Shown here piece after piece: positions 1 through 11,291 of a DNA stretch of 64,000 nt. How positions within the stretch are numbered: position 1 is the stretch's first letter; each line of letters starts with the position of its first letter. The notes under the pieces were generated by a model. It was not told the origin of the DNA. It saw only the letters and a list, made by a program, of their open reading frames with translations, and searched no databases. The stretch spans positions 558,001 to 622,000 of the forward strand of contig QYRS01000014.1 in assembly GCA_006503535.1 (NCBI GenBank). Direction: 5' to 3'. Both the position numbers and the translations under genes were made by a program. The stretch is from Arthrinium phaeospermum. Lineage: Eukaryota > Ascomycota > Sordariomycetes > Amphisphaeriales > Apiosporaceae.

Positions 1-809
1 CAAGCAGACTCAATCCGGGTGTGCTTGGGGTTCGACCCAAGATGATCGCGACTGGCGGCTTGTCATCAAGGAAGTGTACTTTCCCACGCCCCCAACTACC
101 GAGTCTATTGAACTCTACTTTTATGCTGTATCAAATTGCTCCATTCACAGAAGTTCTCATCCAAGTGCCAATGCGCGCGACCCCGAACAGGCAACCCGAT
201 ATCTAAACATAGGGGCAGCATGTTCGGCAGCGGTGACGAAGAAATGAGCTGGCCCAAGCGCGAATTGCCCCCAATCGGCCTCCTCGACCCCAACTCCTGA
301 TGCCTGCCGCCGAAAAAGGAAATGCCTCATAACATTGCTTTTGGTTACACCTTATTTAAGTTGATCGCCCTCGCATCGGCATTCCATTACGTGAGTTTTA
401 CCTGAAGGTTTCCTGGACCTGGCCACCTGGGCGCCTTTTCACCATATGATAAGGCACTGGCCCGTCTGCCACCGCTTCTTCCCGCTCCGCCCGCAGATCT
501 TGAGCATGTCCGCGGATGGCACGTCAGCAAATGCCCATAGGGCGCCAAACTAACGAGCGCGATTTTTGGGACATTGAGACATTGGCTGGCATGATGCAAG
601 GCAAGAGGATTAACGCCCGGCGCCCGGGAGGCTGGTTTTGGCATGGCATCTCGTTAGAGCAATTGCGTTGCGGGAGAGAGAGTCATCTCCTTAAATGGCT
701 TGCACACTCCTCTACACCCCGGCTTGAAGAGTACCACAATAGAAAGAAAACCACGATACAACATCTCTGATCCATTCTATTTTATTGGCTTCACAGCGAC
801 CAAGTACAG
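1..809. other. Left edge, no gene supported
   Basis: Only short overlapping open frames on both strands are present, none with a recognisable domain. The last part should hold the promoter of the RING-H2 gene starting at 810. I see no repeat or RNA gene. Confidence 0.5.
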
Positions 810-1560
810 ATGGCTGGTGCGACGCCGACATCCACGGCTTCCGACGCCAATCGCGACCCAGCTATGACAGTCAATACGGGAAGCGTCGCTGCGGGCGTCA
901 GTATTGCATTGGCCATCGCACTCGCCGTCATCTTCTTGACAGCCTGCAACTCGGGCGCCTTCGGCTCGCTGGGCGTGCTGCGCGAGACGACGGATAGGTC
1001 GTCTCGAAAGCACCCCCACGGGCTGGACAGCGCCATCGTCAATTCGTTTCCCATTATACGGTATCAGCAACCGAAGCTCGCCGCCGACAGATCCCTCAGG
1101 CGATTCCAAGGCCATTCGATCGATGAAGAAGCGGGGGTTAGGAAACCTCTCTCACAGTCCCAGAGTCGAGGGTGTCTCGTTACAAGTCTTCGCATATCGT
1201 TTCCCAGGACCATGCTCGGCCGCCCGCGTACGAGACGTGAACAAGAAACAAGTTGCACCATCTGTACCGACGATTTCGCCGACGGTGTCGACGTACGGAA
1301 GCTGCCTTGTGGTCATATCTTCCATCCTACATGTGTTGACCAGTGGCTCGCAGAGTTTGGAGTCACTTGTCCAGTCTGGCAAGTATCTCCTGCTCATCCA
1401 AATACATACCAACATATCACTATCTGTATTATCTGAAAGATAGGTGCTAACCTACTTGTGTCTTGTTTTCCGCTCCAGTCGTGTCGACCTTGCAGCAGTT
1501 GTGGTCGCGGACAATTCGCTCAGGAGGCCAAAGAAGGCTATGGTGGCTAATAGGTTTTAA
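810..1560 (+). CDS. Membrane-anchored RING-H2 protein, probable E3 ubiquitin ligase
   Basis: Model join(810..1378, 1479..1560), 216 residues. A hydrophobic segment at about residues 25-46 should anchor the protein in a membrane. The C-terminal RING-H2 has ligands C149, C152, C167, H169, H172, C175, C187 and C190. RING-H2 proteins of this layout recruit E2 enzymes and ubiquitinate substrates at membranes; that role is family knowledge. The last zinc ligand appears only if the 100-nt intron 1379-1478 uses a GC donor (GCAAGT). It has a CTAAC branch site near 1447 and an AG at 1477-1478. This gives C-P-V-C-R and an in-frame stop at 1558. Without splicing, the frame reads CPVW and the RING is incomplete. 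A GT donor at 1383 is possible but also loses the last Cys. The start is the first ATG before the membrane segment; further 5' exons cannot be excluded. Confidence 0.75.
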
Positions 1561-1895
1561 TTCGGCATCATAGCTCGGACTCCATCTGTCATTTCTTGGA
1601 TCTAGGGCGTGGCAGCGTCGAATTGAAAGTGATACCTACTTGATATATTGCTTGATCCGTCTTCACTACTAAGATAACGAGACACTGGAATGACCATGCA
1701 ATGATCTTTTATCTTAGTAGTGCCAAGAAAAGCCTAGATATCGTAGCATATGTCTGATTATTACCACTTGTGAGAACCAACGTTCACGCATTGTCCAGAC
1801 ATATAAGGACCCATGTGACAACCTCTGGAATCCATTGCAGCAGCTGCAGGCAAGCCGGCAATGCTCTACCCCAGCAGCAAAGAGACGATAGATCA
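1561..1895. other. Intergenic, convergent 3' ends
   Basis: This lies between the stop of the RING-H2 gene (+) and the stop of the first HET-ankyrin gene (-). Nothing beyond probable 3' UTR sequence is seen. Confidence 0.5.
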
Positions 1896-4188
1896 TCAGG
1901 CGGAGTCAACCTGGAGAGGCTCATTCGTTCGACCGATTACCCCCTTTCCACGAGTGGGCAAGTCTCGATCAAGTGGACCATCGTGGTAGGCCACGTCTTT
2001 GACATCGCTTGACCCTTCGAGGGGTTGAGAATCTGTCCACGTGTAATTTGTAGCCGTGGCCTCTTCCGATCGATCCTCAGCATCATCCTCGTCGTACCCG
2101 CCTGCGAGGAGACGTGCTCGTTGGAAGACAGCCTCTTGATCCACAATGGAGTGCTTCAGACAGTCCAATAGCTGCGAAAGATTTCTTCTCTTCTCCCCCA
2201 AGTCATTGCTGCTGTTCAGCTGCCATGGTGTACACCCATTGCCGTCCAAGGCAAGCTGGTCGGCATCGTAGTCCAATAATATGGCGATGGTTTCTTGATA
2301 GTGCTTCTGCTCGGCCACGTGCAGCGGGGTAAAGCCATTTTTGTCGCGCGAATGGCACTCTGCGCCTCTTTCGACCAGTACCTGGACAGCTTGGTGATTA
2401 TTCGATTTGACCGCAGAGAACAGAAGCTTCTGGCCCTGCTGAGACGCCTCAACGTCTGCACCACAGTCGATCAGTAGGTGCAGGAGAGCCTCCTCGCCAG
2501 ATTGCCTCAACGTCCGCCACAAAAGCTTCGTGGCCAATTCGTATCTCGCACTTGACCCACTGGTTGGTTCGTGGCTTTGGAGTAGGAACCTCGTCATCTC
2601 AATGTTGCCCCGGTCGATCGCTTGATATATAAAGTCCTCAGAAAGAAGCTTTGCACTATCGACACCAAGGTCCAGGAGTATCTGGATTTGTTGAGCGTGG
2701 CCGGAGCGCACAACAGCGTCCAGGACGTGACCCAGGCTTTCTTCGTGGAGCGTGTACTTCTGCATGACAATCTCGCGAAAGCTCGTGCTAGACATCCAAG
2801 GAAGGAGTGTTTCGAAATCATTGGTGGAGGGTATAACCCGCTCCAGTTCGCAGATCTTGATACAAACAAGATAATGTTTGCGGGAGAAAGCTTTTTGGTA
2901 GACAAACTCGAGCTTCCTGAATCTGTCTTTGTACTCCAGGCCAGCGCACAAGCAAAAGATGTACCTAAAATAAGGCGTAGCCCACTTGTAATCTGTGATG
3001 ACATCGTTGGTAATCGCCCTGATGGCTGGCGATTTGGTCAGATGCTCAAAAAGGTCCTTCTCTGAATGCTTCAAAGCCAACTCGAACAAGCGAACAACCA
3101 CCATTTCCGTGTTAGTCAAGCCATGAAAGACTTGGCGGAAATCGAGGGCTTCTTCATGGTGGAGCAACCGGCTCTGCGCGGCATCTCCGAATGCGAGGAG
3201 CGACGCTGTGCGGGCTACCACCAGTTGAAAGGGGCACCCGTATTCAACGGGCAAATCAGGGGCATCGGATGCAACGCCTAGAAGCGCATAAATGCGATCA
3301 TGCTCGCGCGTCGCCTCGCTGTCGCTGAATTTGGTCAGAAGCTTGACCAGCCTGCGATCGGTGTTCCACCAAGACTGCTTCCGCAGAGGGCCGGGCATAA
3401 TGTCGAGAACCGCCTGGGCCTGCGTACTAGGTTGTGCCTTCAGGAGAATTGGCATAGCCGAGAAGATACTGGAGGAGATACTTTGGTTGCCGCAGAGTAC
3501 GCTGGCGACACGGGCGCTGCCGACTTCTTGAATGATCCAAACTCTTCGAAACCAGTCTCTCCGAATTACTTCATTTAAAGACCACCGTAGGAAGTCCACC
3601 TGTTTGTCAGTTAGCCGCATAGTGAGCATCTCCCAGGCGGAGCTCAGGTTCTGCAGAGACTTTTGCCGCCCTTTGGTTTGTTCCTCCAAGAGAGACATCA
3701 TATCCTTGAATGAAGGAATTAGTGTGTTTGCATTAATTCAGAATGGAGTAAGTACTCACCATCAGACCATCCAAAGCAGAAAGACCTAGCCATATGAGCA
3801 CTCTCTCTGCTTTCTGGTAAACGTCTTTCATCTGGCCGACCTGGTGGCCTTTTTCAGAGTCGTCCATCTGATTGATGCAAAGCGCGTCAAGCCAAAGGTA
3901 CCTCGGCCCATTCTTCAACCGTAACACAACTAGAGCGTCAAAAAGATTGCGGGTCACTGATCTCTTCTTCCCATCCAGCAGGACGTAGGGCGGATTGTCA
4001 GGGAGCTCTCCACCCCAAGTGTAAGAAAGCGCCTCGTAAGGGAGATAATCGCCATCACTGAGAGAGCATTGCACCACATCGCAACAAATCTCGTCGGACG
4101 GCTCTCCCTCGCAAAGGCACAGAAGGCGTATCGATCCTTTGGATTGGTCGAGGGGCGTATATACATACGATTCTTCCATCTTTGCCAT
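1896..4188 (-). CDS. HET-domain protein with C-terminal ankyrin repeats (copy 1)
   Basis: Model complement(join(1896..3704, 3760..4188)), 745 residues. The HET domain (PF06985) begins near residue 50 with PYEALSYTWG and continues with YLWLDALCINQ at 97-107. The WFRRVWIIQEV motif lies just after the intron. About two ankyrin units occupy roughly residues 557-640 (GFTPLHVAEQKHYQ, GNGCTPWQLN). The tail is acidic and low in complexity. HET domains trigger cell death in heterokaryon incompatibility; ankyrin repeats bind proteins. The 55-nt intron 3705-3759 is phase 0, with donor GTGAGT and a CTAAT branch site, and joins G-L-M to D-M-M. The neighbour at 4787-6923 is a paralogue with the intron at the same residue. 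Start ATG 4188; a second Met is at residue 4. Confidence 0.88.
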
Positions 4189-4786
4189 GCTTGGAGGGAT
4201 TCGTCGCGCGAATTGGCAGGCCTGTCAATATCATAGAGGGAAAAAACCATGGGAAACCCGACGCATCATTCCTCCCATCTGGGTGACGCATAATGGGGAC
4301 GATAATAGTACCCCGCACTGGAGTTTCATCCGGGACGGCCAACTGCAGAAACCTCGTATGGAGCTCGAGGCTCATTGGCTGCCCAGCAGGGCGGTTCGGA
4401 CCGATACAAGAGAAAGGAGACGAGGGGAACATCCAAACTCCGCAAGGGATCCCTTTGGCTGGCAGCTTCTTCTCAATCAAGCGCTGCAGTCGCACAGTTC
4501 TACAAAGCCCCACGTACTCAACACCTGTTTTTCTTCTTCTGTCTCGCGCATGATACCAGATCCTCCTTATCATTATCAACTATAGGAAGAAAATGTGACA
4601 GCAAAGGAGAGGATATTTTCAAAGAAACCTATCTCATCATAAACCCCCTGTTTCCGTACAAACGAGATCCTTCTCCCCAAGCCGTATCCGCGCGTTACGC
4701 TGCGCAATGCCTTGATAATCGTCGGGGTCTCCAACATCCTCGACGTTTGGAGCTGGCTGCCGTCCCAGGATAGATGATGATCTGTA
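4189..4786. other. Intergenic between tandem HET-ankyrin genes
   Basis: This holds the promoter and leader of copy 1 and the 3' flank of copy 2. The short open frames here have no recognisable domain. Confidence 0.5.
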
Positions 4787-6923
4787 TCAGCTCCCTCTGC
4801 CTTCTAGTAGTTTCAAGAATTGGGGCAAATCTTCCTCCTTCACGACCGAGAACAGCTCCCTCATCTCCTCCTCGTTCCTTCGCACTGACCCCCGACGATT
4901 CCGGGGGTTGCGCTGCCACGGCGTTAGGCCTTCGTTATCTAACGCCAACTCGTCGGCCCCATACAAGAGGAGTATACGGATAGCGTTTTGAATATAGTTG
5001 CCTTGACTCCCGGAATCCATTTTCTCTGTGTAGTGTAGTAGTGTGTCCCCATTGCCCTCGCGTGGGCTCGGGTCTACGCCTCGTTCCACGAGGGTTTGCG
5101 CGACCTCGAAATACCTAGCATGAATGGCTTCCTGCAAAGGTGTGCCGTACCCCGGACGCGCCGCGTGAATATCTGCGCCGCAAACGATCAATGTGTCCAA
5201 CATTGACTTACGACAGCCTGCCAAAACCACCTTCCACAGGATGTCCGTCGCTGACAGGCCTTCTGCGCCGGATGCCCTGCGTCTTTCCAGAAGGAACTTC
5301 AACATCTTATTGCTTGGGTTAAAAAGTGACTTCTTGAACCAATTGTCATCGAGAATCATCTCGCCAACGAGACTATACACCAGGAGCACCTGCAACTGTT
5401 GAAGGCTGCCTGACTCCAGAACTTGAACCGCAATGGAGGTCAGCCTTGCCGAATCAGCGGCGAGTATCTGCTTGACGATGATTTGAAAAACAGAGCCGGG
5501 CATGGATGGGGAAACCCGTTCTAGATCATACTTATCTGGTACGTAACCAAAAGTTTCGCACAGGTCGATGCATATCAGATAGTGGTGATGGTATAGAGTG
5601 CCCTGGAAAACGGCCGTGAGTGAGTCATAGTTCAGTTTGTGAACCCCGGTGTACAGGGCGAATACGAAACGATAGTATGGCTCACACCACTCATAGAGCG
5701 AAATCGCATCGTGACTGTTGTTTTCCAAGGCCGATGCGCCAATCAGGTCTTTAGCGAGTACCTCCTCATTATGTTGTAGGGCAATTTCAGAAACCCGGAA
5801 TGCGAGTTCGTCGGCGTTAGCTACACCCGAAAACACTTCCTGAAATCGGAATGGCGATTGATCCCCAAAACGGTGGCTCTGACCCACATCTCCTAGAGTC
5901 AAGAGAGACATGATTTGGGCGAAAACATGTTGAAAGGGGCATCCATAAGTAATAGGTAAGTCCGGAGCATCGGATGCTATACCAAAAAGCGCGTATAGTC
6001 GATCGTGCTGCTGGGTGGCTTGGCTCCCGTTGAATTTAATCAGTAACGTGAGTAATCTCCTGTCACTATTCCACCACGATTGCTTGCGAAGAGGGCCCGG
6101 CATCACATCCATCACTGCCTTGGTATGTGGATGCATCTTCAATTCCATGAGTTGAGGCATCACCGAAAATGCCCGGGATGGAACACTCTTGGAACCACAG
6201 ATGATGGTAGCACTACGGGCATTGGCAACCTCTTGAATAACCCACACTCTCCAGAACCAGGGCCTTTCGAGAAGTGTTCCCAGAGTCAACTTTTGGCTCT
6301 TGTAGGTACTTGCAGACCATAAGGTCTCAGTACTTGACAGCTTTCGCTCATGATGATTGAATAGTTGCCCCCATTCAATCATCATATCCTAGTTACAGCA
6401 TTCAGAAAGCAGTCACGGCATGTAGTTCTGTTAAGTACTCAGGGACTCAATCGACAGTGGAGATGTAAGAAGAAGAAGGAAAGGAAAGGACACTAACCAT
6501 TAAATCATCTATAGCCGGCGAGCTTGAACCAAGCCAGACAAGCACAGTTTCCGCATTGCGGTAGACATATCTCATCTGACCAACTTGGTGACCCTTTTCC
6601 TGATGATCAGTTTGATTGATGCACAGAGCGTCGATCCATACCAATCTGTCCAAACTTTCAAGTCGTAGGGAGTGAAGAGCTTCGAAGAGGTTTTCGGTGA
6701 CGGGAACTTCAACGCCATCGAGGGTCACCCGAGGCGAATCGCTGGTCAACTCGCCGCCCCAGGTGTATGAGAGGGCTTCGTATGGAACGCCTTCGGATTC
6801 GCTGAGGAAGCTCTCCAGGAGCTCGCAGCGGATCTCTGTCCCGGGGTCTCCTTTGCACAGGCGAAGAAGGCGTATCGAGTCTTTCGATAGATCGAGCGAT
6901 GAATAAACATAGGTGTTCGCCAT
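4787..6923 (-). CDS. HET-domain protein with C-terminal ankyrin repeats (copy 2)
   Basis: Model complement(join(4787..6388, 6498..6923)), 675 residues. It is a tandem paralogue of the preceding minus-strand gene, with the same domain order. VPYEALSYTWG lies near residues 47-56 and LVWIDALCINQ at 94-104. The post-intron motif is PWFWRVWVIQEV. Degenerate ankyrin repeats at about 546-636 end in GLTPWQRN, matching GCTPWQLN of copy 1. The 109-nt intron 6389-6497 (donor GTTAGT) is phase 0 at the same residue as in copy 1, joining D-L-M to D-M-M. Copy 2 lacks most of the acidic tail of copy 1. It is expected to be cytosolic and to act in non-self recognition or a related death response, inferred from the family. 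Confidence 0.88.
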
Positions 6924-7257
6924 TGTTTCAGGTTCTTATAATCTGTACACGATTTTCAGGAGAGGTGGAAAGTTTAGGACGTGTGGGTGTCTCGGGGATG
7001 GACTCTAGACACGTCAGATGCATCTGCAGTAAGCAGGCTGAGCACAATGCATAGTTGTGGCTATGACAATACCCCGCATCAGCATGCAGCTGTATCTGCC
7101 GCCTTGTTGATGTCTTCACTTACTCATTGGCTGCACGTTGCAGGGGCGGAGCAACGCCATGCAGCCACGAAAGCTGCGCGAGGCAGCGCACACAGCCATT
7201 ACGAAACGGCCATAGCACGCTTATTGTATACATTTTCGAGTCTTATTACTCTACCTC
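6924..7257. other. Intergenic, promoter of HET-ankyrin copy 2
   Basis: Upstream region of the minus-strand HET gene and 3' flank of the next minus-strand gene. No other structure is seen. Confidence 0.45.
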
Positions 7258-8055
7258 CTAAAAACTTACCTGAGTCTCTCCTCTTGCCAACCGGTTTCTC
7301 TGCGAGTACCGAGTCGCGCCCGGGGCCACCCTATTCTGTTTCTCGTAGTCCTGACACAAGTCCCGAACCCGCGCAATGGCCCCACTGGCGGCCTCGAGGT
7401 ACATCTCGTACGTGAGGGATCCCAAGGCGGCGCCGAGGTCCCGTTCCAGCACGTCGGCGCTCGTCGACCCCACGACCTCCCCCGTATCCTCCTCGCCCGG
7501 CTTCCCCACGGCCTGGCCCAGGACTCCGGACAGTATCGTCCGGACATGCTCCACGACGGCAGCCTTGTCGTCAGCGCTAGCCTCGTCTGACTCTCCGGCA
7601 ATCACGAGGCCGCGCGCGACGAATTCGGGCCCTCCCTCCTCGCTCAATTCGCTCACCAGGTCGGCGTAGTCAGTGTGGTAGTGGTAGTGAGCCTGCTGCG
7701 AGTAGATTGCCCCCGTATTGACGACATAGAACCCGGAGGACAGTTCGCCGCCCGGCTCGATAGGTGCGCGCTCGGTCAGGACGAAAGCGGCGTCGATGTA
7801 GCCGGTCAAGGCCGGCTTCGCCTCGTTTTCGGTTGCGACCTCGTCGATGCAGAACGGGTTGTCCGCATCGGGGGTCGAGAGGCTGGTCTGGATCTCCAAA
7901 GTCAGCACAAAACGGGAATCGGAGTCGTGGGGTACCTCGATGACGGTAGGGGGTGCGTTCTCCGCCGGCCAGCTGGGGCGAGAGCCATAGTATGCGTCCG
8001 CAAAGTAGCAGAGGCGGAAGCGCTCCGGGCAGTTCTCGTTCGGACGAGCCATCAC
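7258..8055 (-). CDS. Unrecognised three-member family, copy A
   Basis: Single-exon frame of 265 residues. I do not recognise the family. It shares a scaffold with the genes at 10593-11291 and 12118-12879: an N-terminal C-Y-x-A-D motif (RLCYFADAYYGSRP), then RFVLTLEIQTSLS, then AAFVLTERAP, and a C-terminal helix-like MYLEAASGAIARVRDLCQDYE. No signal peptide or membrane segment is obvious. Copy A is the most divergent and extends about 20 residues past the shared C-terminal YE position. That extension contains a good splice donor (CAG|GTAAGT at 7269), so the true 3' end may be another exon further left. Its neighbours are a HET-ankyrin gene and a HET-E-like gene. The function is unknown. Confidence 0.65.
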   Translation of the reverse strand: MMARPNENCPERFRLCYFADAYYGSRPSWPAENAPPTVIEVPHDSDSRFVLTLEIQTSLSTPDADNPFCIDEVATENEAKPALTGYIDAAFVLTERAPIEPGGELSSGFYVVNTGAIYSQQAHYHYHTDYADLVSELSEEGGPEFVARGLVIAGESDEASADDKAAVVEHVRTILSGVLGQAVGKPGEEDTGEVVGSTSADVLERDLGAALGSLTYEMYLEAASGAIARVRDLCQDYEKQNRVAPGATRYSQRNRLARGETQVSF

Positions 8056-8598
8056 AAAGTAGATACACTCGAGTGAAACCTGTTGAGGCAGTATGAATGG
8101 GCCTTCTACTTCTGCAAGTGTGTTTTCTACTACGCATCTGCTTCTGGAGACCTATCGAGTACTTGTATTAGCACTTACATAACAAAAGAATGGAACCATG
8201 ACTGAAGGGAACTTCATTGTTATTCGGTTCATCAATAAATGCACCATAGACCCTCGACAATCTGAATGGCTTTGTAAAGAAGAGACCCTTTGTGCTCATT
8301 GGCATGCGTTGCATATCAGCCAAATCAACCAGTGACGGTGCGGCTGGGTTCGGCTGATTTGTGGCTCGTGTGGTTCGTATGTGGGCCGTACAGATATTAT
8401 CAAGCGCCAAGAAGGACAGCCGGTGTGTAGATGGCCTGTCCCCATCGGTCAGATTCTCAGCCTTGGCACGACCAGCCATTTTCCTTCTTGCTTACTCCCC
8501 CACATTGCACATCACCCCACGTCAGATTGCCATCTGCCTGGAGTTTCGGTTCCATCCCTTCCCTCTTCACCCTAGTTCTCGTGGGCACATTTCAGAAT
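8056..8598. other. Divergent intergenic region
   Basis: This lies between family copy A (-) and the HET-E-like gene (+), so it should hold two promoters. An open frame continues upstream of 8599 to 8431, but it does not resemble HET N-termini and is treated as leader. Confidence 0.5.
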
Positions 8599-10386
8599 AT
8601 GCGTTTCATTGACACAACTACGTACGAGTTCCACGAGCTGTTCGATTCGGAGATCCAGGAGTTGCGAAATGGCTACTCCATTCTCTCACATCGCTGGGGG
8701 AGCGAAGAGATCACCTACCGTGACGTCCTATCTATGGACTCGACAGTCCGAGCGAAAGCCGGGTTTTCAAAACTCGTCGGTGCGTGCGCGCTGGCCAAGA
8801 AGCTAGGCTACGGTTTGATCTGGATCGACACATGCTGTATCGATAAAGCCAATTTCACAGAGTTGAGCGAATCGATCAATTCCATGTATAGGTGGTATGC
8901 AGAATCTGCCATCTGCTTCGCCTACCTACAAGACGTTGCTTCCCCGGCGCAGGACATGGCTTTCCCGGTCGACGACAAGACCCCCTCGGCGCATATGGCA
9001 CAGAGCGAATGGTTTCAAAGGGGCTGGACCTTGCAAGAGCTAATTGCGCCAAGAAATGTCTGTTTTTATGATGCGAATTGGGTATTGCTGGGCGACAAGT
9101 CCAGCCTGAGCAAAGCCCTCACGCGAAAAACGGGCATTCCCGAAGACGTCCTCAAGAACCAAAAGCCGCCTCAGGCCTGCTCGATCGCGCAGCGCATGTC
9201 CTGGGCTGCTGCTCGAACGACTTCACGAGTAGAGGACCAAGCTTATAGCTTGATGGGTCTGTTCGACGTCAATATGCCCATGATATATGGAGAAAAGGAG
9301 CAGGCCTTCACTCGTTTACAGAAGCAGATAATTTCCAGCTCATTGGACGAGTCGATTTTCGCGTGGGACCTCGGCCGTCTAAGCGATCTGGAGGAGGCAT
9401 ATTCGGGCATGTTCGCGAAGTCACCTGCATGCTTCGCGGGGTGTGGAGATGCCATAAGCCTTGGGCATTCAAAAGGGTTTTATATCGACCAATTCGGTCT
9501 CAATGTCAAGGTGGAAATGGATGTCCATGGCCCGGCAATCCATCGTGCTTACCTGCAAGTAGGGAGGTCCATTCCAGGTCTGCGATTTGCTCTTTTCCTG
9601 GCCAAGCTTCCTGATGGGACCCGGTATGCTCGGGTGAAAAACCACGCTGGAGTCAGCTCTGTTTGGGTGGATCAACCTCGCGGTTATGAACCGTATTCCC
9701 CGGGAACGGAACGTATCATCGTTCCACTAGACATCGCAGTGCCACCCGAGCGTATCTATAACGTCCTTTGGCTGCGCAAAGTCGACCTCTCTGGCCCACT
9801 GTCACACCGAATCAAGATCCCGAGGAGACGTTTGCCGCCCGGCGGCCGTTTAGTAATGTCAGATAACCAATTCAAAACCGTTCTCGGCATCATCCGATTC
9901 CACTTTGGGAATGACGGCGCCCCGGATGGCGTACGCTGTATTGGACTGGGTTTTGACCACGAGTATCAGCCTGTGTGCAAGATTGCCAACATCGACCGGC
10001 ACAGTAACGCCTGGTACGAAGAACACTTAAGGACAACTCAATGCTCACTCCAGTGGCTGGACAATACCTTCTTCGGACATCTATACGACAGTTCACGGAT
10101 CGGAAATATCGTTTATAGGCACATAGTGAAGCACGGAATGAACGAACTTGAAGTATCCATTTCCGCCCGACTGGTTCCGGACGCCACAACAAGAATGAAC
10201 GTGCCGGTCAAAATATGGGCTGTCGATATTACCTGTTTTTCGAGAAGGATCATCAAGGAGCCGCTATGGCGATGGCGATCGAGTAGAGACGCAAGGGCCG
10301 TTTTTGCCGTTGCCTGCATCTTCGCCATAAGAATTGGATTGATAATTTGGGTTAAAAGAGTGGCCGAAACATCAAAGGGTAGATAA
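8599..10386 (+). CDS. HET-E-type HET-domain protein
   Basis: 595 residues. The start at 8599 is chosen because M-R-F-I-D-T-T-T-Y-E followed by YSILSHRWG (about 26-34) matches the canonical N-terminus of HET-E/HET-D-like proteins. Further motifs are LIWIDTCCIDK (73-83), a SINSMYRWY helix, WFQRGWTLQELIAPR (near 142-156), and VEDQAYSLMGLFDVNMPMIYGE. In HET-E the HET domain is followed by NACHT and WD40 domains. Here about 340 residues without a recognised domain follow. They end in a hydrophobic stretch (AVFAVACIFAIRIGLIIWV), a possible tail anchor. The family role is triggering incompatibility cell death. The gene sits between copies A and B of the unrecognised family, in opposite orientation. 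Confidence 0.9.
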   Translation: MRFIDTTTYEFHELFDSEIQELRNGYSILSHRWGSEEITYRDVLSMDSTVRAKAGFSKLVGACALAKKLGYGLIWIDTCCIDKANFTELSESINSMYRWYAESAICFAYLQDVASPAQDMAFPVDDKTPSAHMAQSEWFQRGWTLQELIAPRNVCFYDANWVLLGDKSSLSKALTRKTGIPEDVLKNQKPPQACSIAQRMSWAAARTTSRVEDQAYSLMGLFDVNMPMIYGEKEQAFTRLQKQIISSSLDESIFAWDLGRLSDLEEAYSGMFAKSPACFAGCGDAISLGHSKGFYIDQFGLNVKVEMDVHGPAIHRAYLQVGRSIPGLRFALFLAKLPDGTRYARVKNHAGVSSVWVDQPRGYEPYSPGTERIIVPLDIAVPPERIYNVLWLRKVDLSGPLSHRIKIPRRRLPPGGRLVMSDNQFKTVLGIIRFHFGNDGAPDGVRCIGLGFDHEYQPVCKIANIDRHSNAWYEEHLRTTQCSLQWLDNTFFGHLYDSSRIGNIVYRHIVKHGMNELEVSISARLVPDATTRMNVPVKIWAVDITCFSRRIIKEPLWRWRSSRDARAVFAVACIFAIRIGLIIWVKRVAETSKGR

Positions 10387-10592
10387 ACTATTGGCCCCTG
10401 ACCTTTTTTGCGTCTTTACGGTTGTCAAAAAGGCGATCACTCTCGCCGTTGGTGATGACGGGAGTGTATGATTCAAGTGGTATGTTTACTGTACTATAGA
10501 TGTTGTGAGGAAATGGGTTACCACAATTTACTTTTCTATTGTTCCACGTTCGAACCCGACTCTTTACTCCAATTCTCGTCACATTTGACTGC

Positions 10593-11291
10593 TTACACAT
10601 GCCCCGCCTCGGCCTCCTTCTTCCCTCTCTCGTAGTCCGCGCACAACTCCCGAAGCCGGTCCAGGGCCGTCCAAAACACGTCGAGATACAAGCCCGGCGT
10701 CAGGTCCGACAAGCAGTCCCGGAGCTCCCGCCTCAGCTCCTCGTCCTCGGCCAGGCCCCAGAACGCCGGCTCGTCCTCGGGCGGCACATCTTTTGCCACC
10801 ATGACGAGGTTGTACAGCGTCTTCTGGATCCGCTCGGCGACGAGGCCCATCTTGGCCGGGAAGCTGGGCACCAAGTCTCCCTCGAGCAGCAAGCCGCTGG
10901 CCGTCGAGAAGAGCCTCTCCGGTTGGGCGGGGTCGAGGCCGGCCACCAGCTGAGGCAGCTCGCCTTCGCTGTGGACGTGGGCCACTTGGCCCATGTGGAT
11001 CGGGAGCCCGCCGTCCGTGCTGGTCGCGTCGGTATCGTCGACGGGGGCGGTGTCGGTCAGGACAAAGGCGAAATGGATCATGGCCTCCAGCACGCCGTGG
11101 CGAGCGGACAGACTTACCTCGTGCTCTAGAGTCAGCTGGAATCTGGCGTCCGGGAAGGCATACTGGGCCTTCCTGACTTTGATCTGCCCGTCCGCCGAGA
11201 GTGGGGCTGTTGGACGCGCGCCGAAGTAGGCATCTGCCGAGTAACAAAGTTGATACTTTTCTACCATCTCCACGTTGAAATTAGAAGCCAT
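10593..11291 (-). CDS. Unrecognised three-member family, copy B
   Basis: Single exon, 232 residues. Family hallmarks are QLCYSADAYFGARP at about 14-27, ARFQLTLEHEVSLS at about 49-62, FAFVLTDTAP, and DCLSDLTPGLYLDVFWTALD continuing into RLRELCADYE near the C-terminus. It ends 11 residues after that helix. No membrane or secretion signal is seen. It is the most compact copy and probably the best guide to the family core. It is convergent with the HET-E-like gene, with only about 206 nt between stops. The function is unknown. Confidence 0.75.
   Translation of the reverse strand: MASNFNVEMVEKYQLCYSADAYFGARPTAPLSADGQIKVRKAQYAFPDARFQLTLEHEVSLSARHGVLEAMIHFAFVLTDTAPVDDTDATSTDGGLPIHMGQVAHVHSEGELPQLVAGLDPAQPERLFSTASGLLLEGDLVPSFPAKMGLVAERIQKTLYNLVMVAKDVPPEDEPAFWGLAEDEELRRELRDCLSDLTPGLYLDVFWTALDRLRELCADYERGKKEAEAGHV

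Noticed and set aside
516..770. 84-codon frame at the left edge as an upstream exon of the RING gene
   Set aside because: No donor/acceptor pair in correct phase and no similarity to RING protein N-termini.
8431..8598. N-terminal extension of the HET-E-like protein
   Set aside because: The frame is open, but the canonical family N-terminus begins at 8599; the upstream residues are His/Pro/Ser-rich leader without similarity to the family.
10579..11247. 222-codon Arg/Gly-rich frame overlapping family copy B
   Set aside because: Out-of-phase shadow; copy B is supported by similarity to copies A and C.
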